From assembly GCA_019637555.1 (NCBI GenBank), contig JAHBVK010000025.1, positions 1-64,000 on the forward strand: a stretch of 64,000 nt of DNA. The letters run 5' to 3'. The DNA comes from Anaerolineae bacterium. GTDB taxonomy: Bacteria; Chloroflexota; Anaerolineae; Aggregatilineales; UBA2796. The notes beneath the pieces are model-generated. The model was not told the DNA's origin and did no database searches. It worked only from the letters and a program-made list of their open reading frames with translations. Below are positions 1 through 9,113 of this stretch, one piece after another. Positions within the stretch are counted from its first letter, which is position 1, and each line of letters opens with the position of its first letter. Both the position numbers and the translations under genes were made by a program.

Positions 1-484
1 CCATCAGTGCTACCGCGCCGCCCATGCTGAAGCCTAGCACGCCGACCCGATTGATCCCGCGCTGCTCATCCAGATAATCCAAAGCGCCGAGCAGATCGTT
101 GACCTCCAATGCCCCCATCGTTACCATGTCGCCATCAGATCTCCCGTGTCCGCGCCAATCGAACATCAGGACGTTGAAGCCAGCGTGATGCAGCGCAACC
201 ACCTGCACGGTATCGCCTTCCATGCTGCCATCTTGACCAGCGCAGAGGATGATCGTGCCAAGAGCGTGATCCGAAGCGGTAGGCAACCACCACCCGCGCA
301 AGCGGATACCATCGCGGCTGAGGAAGCTGATGTCTTGATAAGAGATGTTGTAATTGGTCGGCGGATCGAAAGGATCGGGTTTGCGCCGACGCAGTAGATA
401 TGCCGCGCCACCGAAGACCACACCGCCAAATGCCAGCGCGATCCCTGCCGCGCCGATTGCCGCTAACCGCCATGCCTGCCGCAC
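1..484 (-). CDS. alpha/beta hydrolase with N-terminal membrane anchor (3' end outside the window)
   Basis: Partial gene; 161 codons are visible before it runs off the left edge. The start is GTG at 484, with an SD-like GGAGGG six bases upstream, overlapping the TAG stop of the preceding gene by one base, so the pair looks translationally coupled. Residues 6-31 form one hydrophobic segment followed by LRRRK, so the catalytic part should face outwards or sit at the membrane. DWRGHGRSDG (about 109-118) and the nucleophile elbow GFSMGG (151-156, Ser153) are typical of the alpha/beta hydrolase fold (YqkD/BEM46-like serine hydrolases). The Asp and His of the triad lie beyond the edge. The substrate is unknown. 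Confidence 0.8.
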   Translation of the reverse strand, partial: MRQAWRLAAIGAAGIALAFGGVVFGGAAYLLRRRKPDPFDPPTNYNISYQDISFLSRDGIRLRGWWLPTASDHALGTIILCAGQDGSMEGDTVQVVALHHAGFNVLMFDWRGHGRSDGDMVTMGALEVNDLLGALDYLDEQRGINRVGVLGFSMGGAVALM

Positions 485-1725
485 TATGATCCCTCCGTGA
501 TCTTGACTGTGATCAACTTATCTCCCGGTGGTGGATTGAGTCCGCCGCTGTCGCTGAACGGATTGCGCGGCGTTAGTTTTGACAGCACGTCCATACCTTC
601 GACCACCTGTCCGAAAATGGTGTAACGTCCATCGTAGAGCGTGCGCGGTTCCATCGGTGCATAGGTAATGAAGAACTGGCTGCTGGTGCTGTTCGGTCCG
701 GCATCCTGAAGCGGCAGCGCCATCGCCACCACACCGGGTTTATCGAAGGTCAGACCATTATCAAATTCATCCGCGATGCTGTAGCCCGCAATGCCATACC
801 CCGTCCCGCTCGGATCGCCCGTCTGCGCGCTGAATCCGGGTACGACGAAATGCCACGTAATATTGTCGTACCAGCCCTGCCGCGCCAAAAAGATGAAATT
901 GTTGACGGCGACAGGTGCTTTATCTGGGAACAACTGGATTACGATGTCGCCTTTTTCAGTCACCAATGTCGCTGTGTACTGCTTGCTCAGATCGATCTGA
1001 AGTTCGGGCTGGCTCTTGAACCAGCGTTTTTCCAGCAGACGCTGGCGGGTGTAACTATCCAGCGCATACTCGTCAATCCTGCCGTTGTAAGGCAGATCAT
1101 TGAACAGCAGTGCCGGAACGCCTTGCAGATTACGAGCTTGTGCTTCCCGCGTAGTCACATCGATCAGTGCGGCGTAACGATCCGAGTTGAGCGTGTCATT
1201 GAACGTCGCCAAATCAGTTATTCCCGCACGCTGGGCGTATTCGGTGAGTTTATCGCGGAATAGTGTCATCGGCAGTGATGCCCACGTTTGCTGATCGGCA
1301 AACAGTAGATCGTGCAGTTCCCAGAATTTGCCCTGATCGCTTGCTGCTTCCGCCGCTTCCGCCGCCAAGATCGCCTTATCGTGATCTTTCTGCGGGAAGT
1401 GCCGGAAGACTACGCGCACATCGTCAGGATACGTCTGGCGCAAGATCAGCAAGGTACGCGCCACATCCACGCAAGCGGCACACTGAAAATCAGCGTAGAA
1501 GGTGATGGTCAGATACGCTGATTCCGCGCCGATGCTGTGATCGGCTGCGCCCGCTTTGGCGAACTCCGGCGGCAGCGTAGCGCGTGGTGTTAGCGTCACC
1601 ACGATCTGATTGGCGGTGGGCGCGAGCGTTGAGGTCGGCGCTGGTGCGGGTTGGCAAGCGGCAAGGAGGAGAAATAGGGTAAATGAGACAAGGAAGTGAA
1701 AGGATGATAAGCCCTCACCCCCCAA
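484..1725 (-). CDS. lipoprotein: DsbA-like thioredoxin domain fused to a cyclophilin-type PPIase domain
   Basis: Predicted surface lipoprotein with a hydrophobic segment ending in the lipobox LAAC. A DsbA/thioredoxin-like domain follows with DFQCAAC (CxxC), then a C-terminal cyclophilin domain of about 150 residues (PGFSAQTGDPSGTG, SSQFFITYAP, DGRYTIFGQV). The role would be extracytoplasmic protein folding, combining thiol redox with prolyl isomerisation. The motif that normally reads FHRVIPGF reads WHFVVPGF here, so the catalytic Arg (Arg55 of human CypA) is Phe and isomerase activity is doubtful. The start is uncertain. The frame opens at 1839, but residues encoded before 1725 come from a dispersed palindromic repeat. 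TTG at 1725, preceded by GAGAGGGGG, is preferred. The gene overlaps the downstream hydrolase start by one base. Confidence 0.82.
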   Translation of the reverse strand: MGGEGLSSFHFLVSFTLFLLLAACQPAPAPTSTLAPTANQIVVTLTPRATLPPEFAKAGAADHSIGAESAYLTITFYADFQCAACVDVARTLLILRQTYPDDVRVVFRHFPQKDHDKAILAAEAAEAASDQGKFWELHDLLFADQQTWASLPMTLFRDKLTEYAQRAGITDLATFNDTLNSDRYAALIDVTTREAQARNLQGVPALLFNDLPYNGRIDEYALDSYTRQRLLEKRWFKSQPELQIDLSKQYTATLVTEKGDIVIQLFPDKAPVAVNNFIFLARQGWYDNITWHFVVPGFSAQTGDPSGTGYGIAGYSIADEFDNGLTFDKPGVVAMALPLQDAGPNSTSSQFFITYAPMEPRTLYDGRYTIFGQVVEGMDVLSKLTPRNPFSDSGGLNPPPGDKLITVKITEGS

Positions 1726-1804
1726 CCCCCTCTCCCGCAAGTGGCTAAAGGGGGAGTCGATATTAGCCCTTCTCCCGCCTGCGGGAGAGGGGTTGGGGTG
1801 AGGG
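1712..1804. repeat. dispersed palindromic repeat, copy A
   Basis: About 93 bases with C-rich and G-rich complementary arms: CCCTCACCCCCCAACCCC on the left and GGGGTTGGGGTGAGGG on the right, with a second GC-rich pairing inside. A second copy in the same orientation lies at 5683-5775. Translated on the minus strand it gives the NPHPNPSPAGG peptide often seen at mis-annotated N-termini. It overlaps the 5' end of the DsbA-cyclophilin gene. Confidence 0.8.
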
Positions 1805-1842
1805 TTGCTTATCTGATGTACCATCATCGACCGCATCAAGGG

Positions 1843-2571
1843 CTAGGATTTGCCGTAAACGGGGATTGCCGCACCGCTGATGTCCCGCGCCGAGTCGGAG
1901 GCAAGGAAGGCGATCACGTCTGCCAGTGATTCCACAGACACCCAGCGCGAGTAATCCTCGTTGGGGCTGCCCGCGCGATTCTGTGGCGTATCGAGCACAC
2001 TGGGCAGTACGGCGTTGACGGTGATGTTCTTGTCCAGCAGTTCCGCCGCCATGCTCTCGGTCAGGCGGATCACGGCTGCTTTGCTGGCGCTGTAAGCAGC
2101 GTTGCCTGGATCGCCTTTGAGTGCTGCCCGCGCCGCCACGTTGATGATCCGCCCGCCGCGATTACTGCTGACCATCTGTTTAGCAGCTATGCTGCTGAGG
2201 TGAAATACCGTCTTAAGATTCAGATTCAGCAGAAAATCGAATAGATCGTCGGTCATTTCATGGATAGGCGGTTGTGGTTTGTAGCCACCCGCGATGTTCA
2301 GCACAATATCGATCCCGCCCATCCACTGTGCTACGCGATGCACGAATGCTTCGACCTCTTGCCGCTTGAGCAGATCGACCACGCCAATCATCACGTTGCG
2401 CTCGTCGATGTCATCCGCTTGCAGGCGTCCACGCGCGGCGTTTTCGTCGCGGTCAATGATCGCCAGTTTGACGCCCTCGCGGTTCAGCCGTTTGACCACC
2501 GCGCTGCCCAGATTGCCGCCCGCGCCACTGATCAGCACTACTTTGCCGCTGAGTTCTGGATAGTTAGCCAT
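1843..2571 (-). CDS. short-chain dehydrogenase/reductase (SDR family)
   Basis: A classical SDR of 242 residues with one Rossmann domain. The N-terminal cofactor loop is GAGGNLG (a variant of TGxxxGxG). An acidic Asp after the second strand (IIDRDE) suggests NAD(H) preference. NIAGG (about residue 93) and the active-site YSASK (YxxxK) are present. The C-terminus matches an intact enzyme of this family. The substrate cannot be read from sequence. It lies upstream of the DsbA-cyclophilin gene on the same strand. ATG at 2571 is the only good start, with a weak SD. Confidence 0.88.
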   Translation of the reverse strand: MANYPELSGKVVLISGAGGNLGSAVVKRLNREGVKLAIIDRDENAARGRLQADDIDERNVMIGVVDLLKRQEVEAFVHRVAQWMGGIDIVLNIAGGYKPQPPIHEMTDDLFDFLLNLNLKTVFHLSSIAAKQMVSSNRGGRIINVAARAALKGDPGNAAYSASKAAVIRLTESMAAELLDKNITVNAVLPSVLDTPQNRAGSPNEDYSRWVSVESLADVIAFLASDSARDISGAAIPVYGKS

Positions 2572-2622
2572 TATCGCGCCGCCCTTCCCGAAGATGTGAA
2601 TAAATAGTCACTACGCTACGAT

Positions 2623-3441
2623 CTACCGCGCAGGAGCACGTTTTGGATTTGTCCTGATCCCGCCAGTGGTCATTTCCGTGCCTGCGCCCGCATCCCGATC
2701 CTTGTTCGCAGGCAGATTAACAGGCAATTGTACAGCAAATGCCCCTAGCGCATAACCTAGCGCCAGATATGCCAGCGAGACAACCGCCGCCACTAACAAC
2801 AGCAGCAATAGCAGCACGGGTATCAGCAGGATCGTGACCACGATCCCCAACCGCACCATGAAGTTGATGGCGACGATGAACAGCACCACGCCAACGAACA
2901 GCACACCGATAATCAGCGCCATCACGATCCACTGGAAGACGGTCAGCGTGAGTAAGCGCGAGGTGTGCTGCCGCAGATCGGTGATCCGCGACGCCAGATT
3001 GAGATAGCTAAAGTTGAACTGATCGGTTTGCGCGAAGCGGGCATGGGCGGCATTGAGCAGCAAGCTGGTGATCAGCATGTAGACGATGGCGATCCCGTTG
3101 GCGCAGAAACGCACCGCGATGAACGACCCTTGCGCCCGATCTCCGAGCGCCAGTTCCATGATCCAGAAGCAGCCGCTGATCACGATGGCGGGCAAGAAAT
3201 AGAGCAGCGTTGCCACAATGGAGAGCAAGCCGCGCACTAGAATGTCGCTCCAATCTTCCCACAGCGGCAGTTTCGACTCCTCTTGCATCGCTATAGCTCT
3301 GGCGGTGCTGAGGCTGTAACCCGACCACGCGATCAGATTCATACCGGGGATGAAGGATAGCAACAGCAGGAAGAACAGGCGCGGACGCCACTTGCTGTCG
3401 TCAAAAGCGAAGGTGAACGCTTGCCCAAGATCAAAGCCCAT
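2623..3441 (-). CDS. DUF4013-type integral membrane protein
   Basis: A 272-residue protein with about five to six hydrophobic segments. The N-terminal pattern (FDLGQAFTFAFDD, then a helix, then LPLWEDWSDILVRGL) is characteristic of DUF4013 membrane proteins of unknown function. A short polar tail follows the last helix. ATG at 3441 shares its A with the TGA stop of the upstream TlpA gene, so the two are probably translated as a coupled pair. An inner-membrane role linked to envelope thiol chemistry is only an inference from this pairing. Confidence 0.75.
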   Translation of the reverse strand: MGFDLGQAFTFAFDDSKWRPRLFFLLLLSFIPGMNLIAWSGYSLSTARAIAMQEESKLPLWEDWSDILVRGLLSIVATLLYFLPAIVISGCFWIMELALGDRAQGSFIAVRFCANGIAIVYMLITSLLLNAAHARFAQTDQFNFSYLNLASRITDLRQHTSRLLTLTVFQWIVMALIIGVLFVGVVLFIVAINFMVRLGIVVTILLIPVLLLLLLLVAAVVSLAYLALGYALGAFAVQLPVNLPANKDRDAGAGTEMTTGGIRTNPKRAPAR

Positions 3442-4076
3442 CAAGATGACTCGCCATTTCTAATTTTTTCGAGGAACAGGTTGATTACTTCAGGCGTCAG
3501 CGGTGATAAATGCTGATAGCGCACGACGCCCTGCGGATCGATCATAAAGGTTATGGGCAAATTTATCACCACGTACTGCCCATTAACCACGCTATCGGTA
3601 TCCAGCGCGACGGGCAGTGTCAGTTTGTTATCGGTCATGAACTTGCGTACCGTCGCCTCATCCTCGGATTTATCCACCGTCAGCACCGTGATCGCCTGCG
3701 GATCAGTGCCGTAGCCGCCATCGTAGAGCTTTTGCAGTTCCGGCATTTCGGTCACGCAGGGCGGACACCACGTCGCCCAGAAGTTGAGGAACACCCATTT
3801 GCCTTGCAGATCGGTCAGCTTGATCGGATCGCCGTCCAGCGTGTTCAAGGTGAACTGTGGTGCGGGGTTATCGATCAACGTGAAAGGGATCGAGGTGATC
3901 GCGGGTGGTTCATTGGGCGTGGTAGCTGCGGATCGATTGCTGCCGATGATCAGTGCCGCGACCAAGCCAGCAACGGGAATCAGCAGAAACAGCAGCAGCG
4001 CCGGATGAATCCGATTATCGGGAGCTTGCCCCATACCTTCAGCCGCCTCTAGCGGCTTAACGATCTCATTACTCAT
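3441..4076 (-). CDS. TlpA/ResA-family membrane-anchored thiol-disulfide oxidoreductase
   Basis: A protein of about 211 residues with one N-terminal transmembrane helix (about 26-46), then an extracytoplasmic thioredoxin fold with WATWCPPC (Cys105/Cys108), the hallmark of TlpA/ResA/CcmG proteins, which reduce apocytochrome or copper-site cysteines outside the cell. The cis-Pro loop is VINLPITFMID. ATG at 4076 follows an in-frame GTG; the SD is weak. It is coupled to the DUF4013 gene. The DsbA-like gene about 1.7 kb downstream suggests a small envelope redox cluster, but no cytochrome biogenesis genes are in view. Confidence 0.88.
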   Translation of the reverse strand: MSNEIVKPLEAAEGMGQAPDNRIHPALLLFLLIPVAGLVAALIIGSNRSAATTPNEPPAITSIPFTLIDNPAPQFTLNTLDGDPIKLTDLQGKWVFLNFWATWCPPCVTEMPELQKLYDGGYGTDPQAITVLTVDKSEDEATVRKFMTDNKLTLPVALDTDSVVNGQYVVINLPITFMIDPQGVVRYQHLSPLTPEVINLFLEKIRNGESS

Positions 4077-4120
4077 CACTCGTTACTCATTACTTTTGAA
4101 CCGTTATTTTCAACCCCGCA

Positions 4121-5536
4121 TCATGGCAGCCACTGCGGTAAATAGGCATCGCTCACCAGTTGCCATACCGTCGCCGTCGTCCGATCATACACCCAGATGC
4201 CAGGGATCGGATCAGGCTGATCGGCGCGTCGGCGCATCATCACCAGACGATTGCCATCCGGCGACCAGCTAATCGCGGTGTGGAAGTACAGCGGATCAAC
4301 GAACAGCGCCTTGACCTCTAGCGTTTTAGGATCGATCTCGTAGACCTGCGGCGTAGCAGGTCCGCTGCCATCGAGGTACAGACGCGCCACCGCCAACGTA
4401 CCATTCGCCGGATTCCACGTCGGTGAAGTATCGCGCACCGGAACGGGATTATCACTCGTGCCGCCTGCCAGCGTTTGCAGCGAGTGAGCGTCAAAATCCG
4501 CCAACCACATCTCGGTGGCGAACTGCGTACCGACCATCACAATGTCGGGATAAACCAGATACTGCCCCGTCGGATCGATGCGATACTCGCCGCTGTCCGC
4601 GCCTAGTGTCACGATGTCCTGCCGATCTCCCGTTTGTAGATCGATCACCGACATGTAGTTGTAGTTGCGATCGTAGAATACGATGCGACGACCATCCGGC
4701 GACCAGTAGGGAACTGCGCCGAGAAACTGCGATTCTTGAAACAATGGCGCGGTGGAAAGGTCGCGCAGGTTGACGATCCACGCCCGCGCCGCGCCCTGAT
4801 CCAGCGCCGGAATGTTGCGGTTTTGTTCGATCCGTTCGTAGACGATGCGTGTGCCGTCGGGATTCCAATCGGGTGACTGGCAGATCGCCTCAACACAGCG
4901 CGTTAAGCGGCGTGTTTCGCCGCTATCCACCGTGATCACGAACAGATCAGTCGTCTGATCGGCGGTCTTGGCGGCGTAAGCAACCATCGTGCCATCGGGC
5001 GAGGTGCGGAAGTTGACCACGCCGCGTGGTTCGTTGGTCAGTTGGCGCGGGTTAGTGGAATCATCCGGCGAGACCAGCCATAGATTCGGCGGCTCAAGGC
5101 TTGCCTCTTGTAATGCTGGAGCGAGATAGACGACCTGCGCCGGACGCACAGTGAACGTCCAGCTTGCCGTTTGCAGCAGCTTACGCCCTGATTGCGAAGT
5201 CGCGCCCTCGTTGACGCTGACGGTATATTCTGTATTTGCCAACCATGCCGCTTTCGGCTTGAAGATCAACTGTGTGCCTAGCCATGAGATCGTGCCTTCG
5301 GTGGCGGGCGTGATCTGCAAGGCAGCGGCGGCGCTATCAGTATTCATCTGTTCGCTGAAGTCAAGGCGCAGCGGAGTCGTTGTACGCAAAATCGCGGGGG
5401 ATACTGCTGATAGTTCCGCAATCTGGACGCCGACGCCCGCGCGATCACCAGCGGCAACTGTACCCGCGATAGCCAGTATCAAGATGACGATAGCTGCGAT
5501 TGCCGCCCGATCCAAGCGATCTAATGTACCCGCCAA
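4121..5536 (-). CDS. membrane-anchored protein with bacterial Ig-like and TolB-type beta-propeller domains
   Basis: An N-terminal signal-anchor (AAIAAIVILILAIAG) precedes a Big_5-type Ig-like domain (SPAILRTTTPLRLDFSEQMN, NTEYTVSV). A WD40/TolB-like propeller follows, with repeated SPDGT/SPDGRRIVFY/NPDGTRIVYE/SPDGNRLVMM units. The product is probably exported and anchored, and may bind protein or glycan. The frame opens at a TTG at 5611; TTG at 5536 follows an AAAGGAG SD-like sequence and gives a cleaner signal-anchor, so it is preferred, but the start is not certain. It lies 44 bases upstream of the TlpA start and may be co-transcribed. Confidence 0.72.
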   Translation of the reverse strand: MAGTLDRLDRAAIAAIVILILAIAGTVAAGDRAGVGVQIAELSAVSPAILRTTTPLRLDFSEQMNTDSAAAALQITPATEGTISWLGTQLIFKPKAAWLANTEYTVSVNEGATSQSGRKLLQTASWTFTVRPAQVVYLAPALQEASLEPPNLWLVSPDDSTNPRQLTNEPRGVVNFRTSPDGTMVAYAAKTADQTTDLFVITVDSGETRRLTRCVEAICQSPDWNPDGTRIVYERIEQNRNIPALDQGAARAWIVNLRDLSTAPLFQESQFLGAVPYWSPDGRRIVFYDRNYNYMSVIDLQTGDRQDIVTLGADSGEYRIDPTGQYLVYPDIVMVGTQFATEMWLADFDAHSLQTLAGGTSDNPVPVRDTSPTWNPANGTLAVARLYLDGSGPATPQVYEIDPKTLEVKALFVDPLYFHTAISWSPDGNRLVMMRRRADQPDPIPGIWVYDRTTATVWQLVSDAYLPQWLP

Positions 5537-5682
5537 GCTGCCACTACACTCCTTTAGCTGAATGCCAGATCGTAACCCGCGAGTGCAGCTTTTGCGTAGG
5601 CGGTGGGGCAAATTCTCACCAAACGTGCATCAAAATTCACTATCCCAAGTTTGAGATCAACATGAATCTATAGGTGCGCCTG

Positions 5683-5775
5683 CCCTCACCCCCCAACCCC
5701 CTCTCCCGCAAGCAGCTAGAGGGGGAGTTTGTCTTAGCTCTTCCCCCGTCTGCGAGAGAGGGCTTGGAGTGAGGG
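5683..5775. repeat. dispersed palindromic repeat, copy B
   Basis: Same orientation and near-identical outer arms as the copy at 1712-1804 (CCCTCACCCCCCAACCCC on the left, G-rich complement on the right), with several differences in the loop and right arm. It fills the gap between the creatininase stop (5786) and the propeller gene start, where it could act as a transcription or RNA-stability element. Confidence 0.78.
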
Positions 5776-5785
5776 GTTCTTCGGA

Positions 5786-6586
5786 TCAGGAATGATCCTG
5801 AGAAGCGGCGAAGAATTCATCTTGCAACTGCTTGGCGACGCTATCCGCTTTGATCACGCGCACGGCGCGGGCGACCCCTTCCGCTGCTTGGTTCAGCCAG
5901 CGATCCCCTGTGGCGGCGGTAGCAGTACTTGCCTCTCCTGCGTAGTGCGTCGGATAGTCCGCATACCACCAGATGCCCGTCTGCACGCCGACTTCGTGTA
6001 ATGCACGCAAACGCTCACGCGCCTTGTACTCGCTATCTTTGGGAATCTTATCCATGTGAACCAGATCGGGACGCAGCGCCAGCATCATGCTGGTTTCGCC
6101 CGGTCCCGCGTGACCGTCAGTACCCGCTTCCCACGGCGCTTCAAGCTGACCACTCATCGCCTGCGAGAACGGGTTGATCAAATAGATCACGTAGTCGCGC
6201 GGCTGATACAGCGGCAGCATGTTGTAGAAGGCGAGCAAGCCGTTGTTGCCGCCGTGTGCGTTGACAAAGACGATCTTTTTCAAGCCATTGCGGGCGATCT
6301 CGCGGCAGACATTATCGAGCAAGCGAACCATCAGATCGCCGTCGATGCTGATCGTGCCTGCCAGATGCCGCGCTTCGGGGATGCTGGTGAAGACGTAATC
6401 GGGAAACTCAATCACTGGTTCGAGCGCCGCCACACGGGTCAAAATGCCGCGCCCCTCGTACATATCCGTGCCTAATGGCAGGTGATGTCCGTGCCGTTCC
6501 ACTACCGACAGCGCGATCAGGCAGACGCCTTCCGCTTCCTTGACCGCTTCGGGGAAGCGATCTCCTGTCAATTCTTCCCATCTCAT
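5786..6586 (-). CDS. creatininase-family amidohydrolase
   Basis: A 266-residue metal-dependent amidohydrolase of the creatininase fold. Metal-ligand motifs are in order: VVERHGHHLPLGTD near residue 30 (normally EQHG.HLPLGTD), then NAHGGNNG, then GHAGPGETSMM with its conserved Glu. The family includes creatinine amidohydrolase, the mycofactocin peptidase MftE and FAPy-type deformylases, so the substrate is open. No mycofactocin genes are nearby. It has its own gap on both sides and is probably monocistronic. ATG at 6586 is supported by GGAAAGAG upstream. Confidence 0.85.
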   Translation of the reverse strand: MRWEELTGDRFPEAVKEAEGVCLIALSVVERHGHHLPLGTDMYEGRGILTRVAALEPVIEFPDYVFTSIPEARHLAGTISIDGDLMVRLLDNVCREIARNGLKKIVFVNAHGGNNGLLAFYNMLPLYQPRDYVIYLINPFSQAMSGQLEAPWEAGTDGHAGPGETSMMLALRPDLVHMDKIPKDSEYKARERLRALHEVGVQTGIWWYADYPTHYAGEASTATAATGDRWLNQAAEGVARAVRVIKADSVAKQLQDEFFAASQDHS

Positions 6587-6697
6587 GCTGTTGCTCTTTC
6601 CTAATGACTATTAGCTGCACATTGCCGTCAAAGTTGGCATGAAGGGCGGGAATTTGCAACTATGATCATAAGATTTAACGGTGGTTGGAGGTAAATC

Positions 6698-7351
6698 ATG
6701 CGAATCGAGTCGATCACCTTAGTTTGTGGTGATATTGGAGTGGCGGAGAAGTTTTACGCGCAGCAGTTGGGCTTGCCGATCAGCGCCAGCACGCCGGATC
6801 ATATTGGCTTCAAAGTCGGTGATTCTCAACTGCACTTCTTTCGAGAGCATGACAGGCAGCGCACTCGCTATCATTTTGCTTTTAACATCCCGGAGAATCA
6901 GCTTGCGGAGGCGAAAGCGTGGATCGCCGAACGAACGCCGTTGATTAGCGATGCTGGCGGAAAGGACGAGTTCGACTTTCCCAACTGGAATGCCCACTCG
7001 ATCTACTTCAGCGATCCGTTCGGCAACATTCTGGAAGTGATTGCCCGCCATGATCTGAAGAACGGCAGCACGACAGCGTTTTCCTCACGCAGTCTGCTCT
7101 CCATCAGTGAGATCGGCTTGCCCTGCGAGGATGTGCCAGCACAAGTGGATCAGCTACGCCAGCAGCTACAGATCGGGATATTCCGCAATAGCAACAGCGC
7201 GGAGTTTGCGGCAATAGGCACCGATGAAGGGTTGGCAATCATAGTTAAACAGGGGCGCGAGTGGTATCCGAATACGGGGGTGCTAGCGACTGATCGCCCG
7301 CTGGAGGTGCGTTGTACTGATTCCAGCGGGCAACTACAGGTTGTAACGTAA
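6698..7351 (+). CDS. VOC (glyoxalase/dioxygenase superfamily) protein
   Basis: A 217-residue protein with a VOC N-terminal module (ESITLVCGDIGVAEKFYAQQ to the FSDPFGNILEVIAR signature around 105-120) and a second, weaker module at the C-terminus (LPCEDVPAQVDQLRQQL). This is a two-module metal-binding fold used by lyases, dioxygenases and resistance proteins; activity cannot be assigned. The start ATG at 6698 has a strong GGAGGT SD six bases upstream. It converges on rpoD with only about 20 bases between stops. Confidence 0.8.
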   Translation: MRIESITLVCGDIGVAEKFYAQQLGLPISASTPDHIGFKVGDSQLHFFREHDRQRTRYHFAFNIPENQLAEAKAWIAERTPLISDAGGKDEFDFPNWNAHSIYFSDPFGNILEVIARHDLKNGSTTAFSSRSLLSISEIGLPCEDVPAQVDQLRQQLQIGIFRNSNSAEFAAIGTDEGLAIIVKQGREWYPNTGVLATDRPLEVRCTDSSGQLQVVT

Positions 7352-7371
7352 CAGGATTTCGAGTCCGAGAC

Positions 7372-9084
7372 TTACAAGTAATCCCGCAGCGGGCGGCTGC
7401 GCGTTGGATGACGCAGTTTACGCAGTGCCTTCGCCTCAATCTGACGGATGCGTTCACGGGTCACGCCGAAGTATTTGCCGACTTCTTCCAGCGTGTGTTC
7501 CTGCCCATCCTTCAGCCCGAAGCGCATTTCCAGCACTTCGCGCTCACGTTCACTGAGAACGGAGAGCGCCGCGCGTACCTGTTCCTTGAGCAATTGACGC
7601 GCCGCCGCATCGACGGGACCGGGTACTTTGTCGTCCTCGATGAAGTCACCGAGCAGACTGGAGTCTTCCTGACCGACGGGCATCTCTAGCGACATCGGCT
7701 CTTGCGAGATCCGCATGATCCGGCGCACTTTGTTAGCGGCGCGACGCAGTTTCCGCGCCATCTGGGGATCGAGACGCTGTCCCGCTTCCTCTACAGTCTT
7801 GATCTGCTTGGTTTCCTCTGGCGTCAGAAATTCCATCTCTAGCGCCAACTGCTCTGTCGTGGGTTCGCCGCCCAGCTTCTGGATCAGTTCGCGCTGCACG
7901 CGCATCAGGCGGTTGATCGTCTCCACCATGTGAACGGGAATGCGGATCGTACGTGCCTGATCCGCAATCGCACGGCTGATCGCCTGACGAATCCACCATG
8001 TGGCGTAGGTGCTGAACTTAAAGCCTTTGGTGTGGTCGAATTTCTCCACCGCACGCAGCAGACCGATGTTGCCTTCCTGAATCAGATCGAGGAAGCTGAT
8101 GCCGCGCATCATGTAACGCTTGGCGACGCTGACCACCAGACGCAAGTTCGCGCGGGTGAGCGCCTCCGCCGCCTGATTGGCACGCAGCCGTGTTTCTAGG
8201 AATTCCTCACCAATGATGGTTTCCCAATCCTCATCCTTGCTTCGCAGCCACGAGGAGACTTGCTTCTCGCCGGGCAGAGCGTGCTTGCTGGCGACGTACT
8301 CTGCGATCTTGCCCTGAAGCCGTACCGGAATCAGGTACAAAATCTGGAATACCTCGAACAGATCGCGCGCCAGCGTAGACCAGCGATCATTGTGTCCCCA
8401 GTCGCCGCGATCCAGATAGGCGCGGATGTAGGACGGTCCTTGCGCGTTCCAATCTCGTCGCAGTGACTGCGCCTCCTGCACCATCGTGTGCAGATCGGGC
8501 TGATCGATGTTATGGGTTTGCGCTTCCTGCACCGTCTCATCCCAGTAGCGCAGCAATTCGCTGTAGAGCATTTCCAGCGTCTCGATGTTGTGCGAGGTGC
8601 TGTGCCCGTTACCGCCACTGCCGTTACTGTTTGGATCGCTGGTCGCGTTTAGCAGCGTGACCGCCGCCATCTGCGAGGAGAGCCACATCTCGCGGTTCGG
8701 ATCGAGCAGTGGCACCTGACCGATTTCTTTGAGGTACAGGCGCACCGGATCATCCGCCAACGATGCGCCGTCGATGATCGATTCATCGAGCAGCGATTCT
8801 TCTTCTTCGATTTCCTCTAGCTCCTCGTCATCAGGTCCGACGGCAAAACGATCCATGCCGCCGCCTTCGGTGGAGACATCAATGCCCATCTCCTCGAGCT
8901 GGTCATAGAGGCTGCGCGGATCATCGCTATCCGCGTCTTCAAAAATAGGAAGAACGTCCCCCTCATCACCAGCATCGCGCTCATGTTCGCGCTCGTTCAC
9001 TTTGCTGGCGGATGGGGTCAGTTCATCCGCTTCTTCGGTTTCTTCTTCCTGTACAGGTGGTTTGCGTACTGGACGTTTCGCCAT
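7372..9084 (-). CDS. rpoD: RNA polymerase principal sigma factor (sigma-70, RpoD)
   Basis: A group 1 sigma-70 factor of about 570 residues. It has an acidic N-terminal extension, region 1.2 ([17 protein letters not shown]), and a non-conserved spacer. Region 2 follows ([50 protein letters not shown]), then region 3. Region 4 ends in the [22 protein letters not shown]. It recognises -35/-10 promoters with core polymerase. It follows dnaG on the same strand by 29 bases, the classical macromolecular-synthesis order. A TTG lies three codons upstream at 9093; ATG at 9084 is chosen because translation then begins MAKRPV, with a GGAAT sequence upstream. Confidence 0.97.
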   Translation of the reverse strand: MAKRPVRKPPVQEEETEEADELTPSASKVNEREHERDAGDEGDVLPIFEDADSDDPRSLYDQLEEMGIDVSTEGGGMDRFAVGPDDEELEEIEEEESLLDESIIDGASLADDPVRLYLKEIGQVPLLDPNREMWLSSQMAAVTLLNATSDPNSNGSGGNGHSTSHNIETLEMLYSELLRYWDETVQEAQTHNIDQPDLHTMVQEAQSLRRDWNAQGPSYIRAYLDRGDWGHNDRWSTLARDLFEVFQILYLIPVRLQGKIAEYVASKHALPGEKQVSSWLRSKDEDWETIIGEEFLETRLRANQAAEALTRANLRLVVSVAKRYMMRGISFLDLIQEGNIGLLRAVEKFDHTKGFKFSTYATWWIRQAISRAIADQARTIRIPVHMVETINRLMRVQRELIQKLGGEPTTEQLALEMEFLTPEETKQIKTVEEAGQRLDPQMARKLRRAANKVRRIMRISQEPMSLEMPVGQEDSSLLGDFIEDDKVPGPVDAAARQLLKEQVRAALSVLSEREREVLEMRFGLKDGQEHTLEEVGKYFGVTRERIRQIEAKALRKLRHPTRSRPLRDYL

Positions 9085-9113
9085 CGATTCCAACTTGCTC
9101 TATTTGTTCCCGA

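Noticed and set aside
135-473. Minus-strand frames of 87 and 112 codons at the left edge
   Set aside because: The real hydrolase is in the third minus frame, which is open to the window edge and carries GFSMGG.
1712-5775. Possible CRISPR or phage attachment sites at the repeat copies
   Set aside because: Only two isolated palindromic copies 4 kb apart with no spacers, integrase or cas genes.
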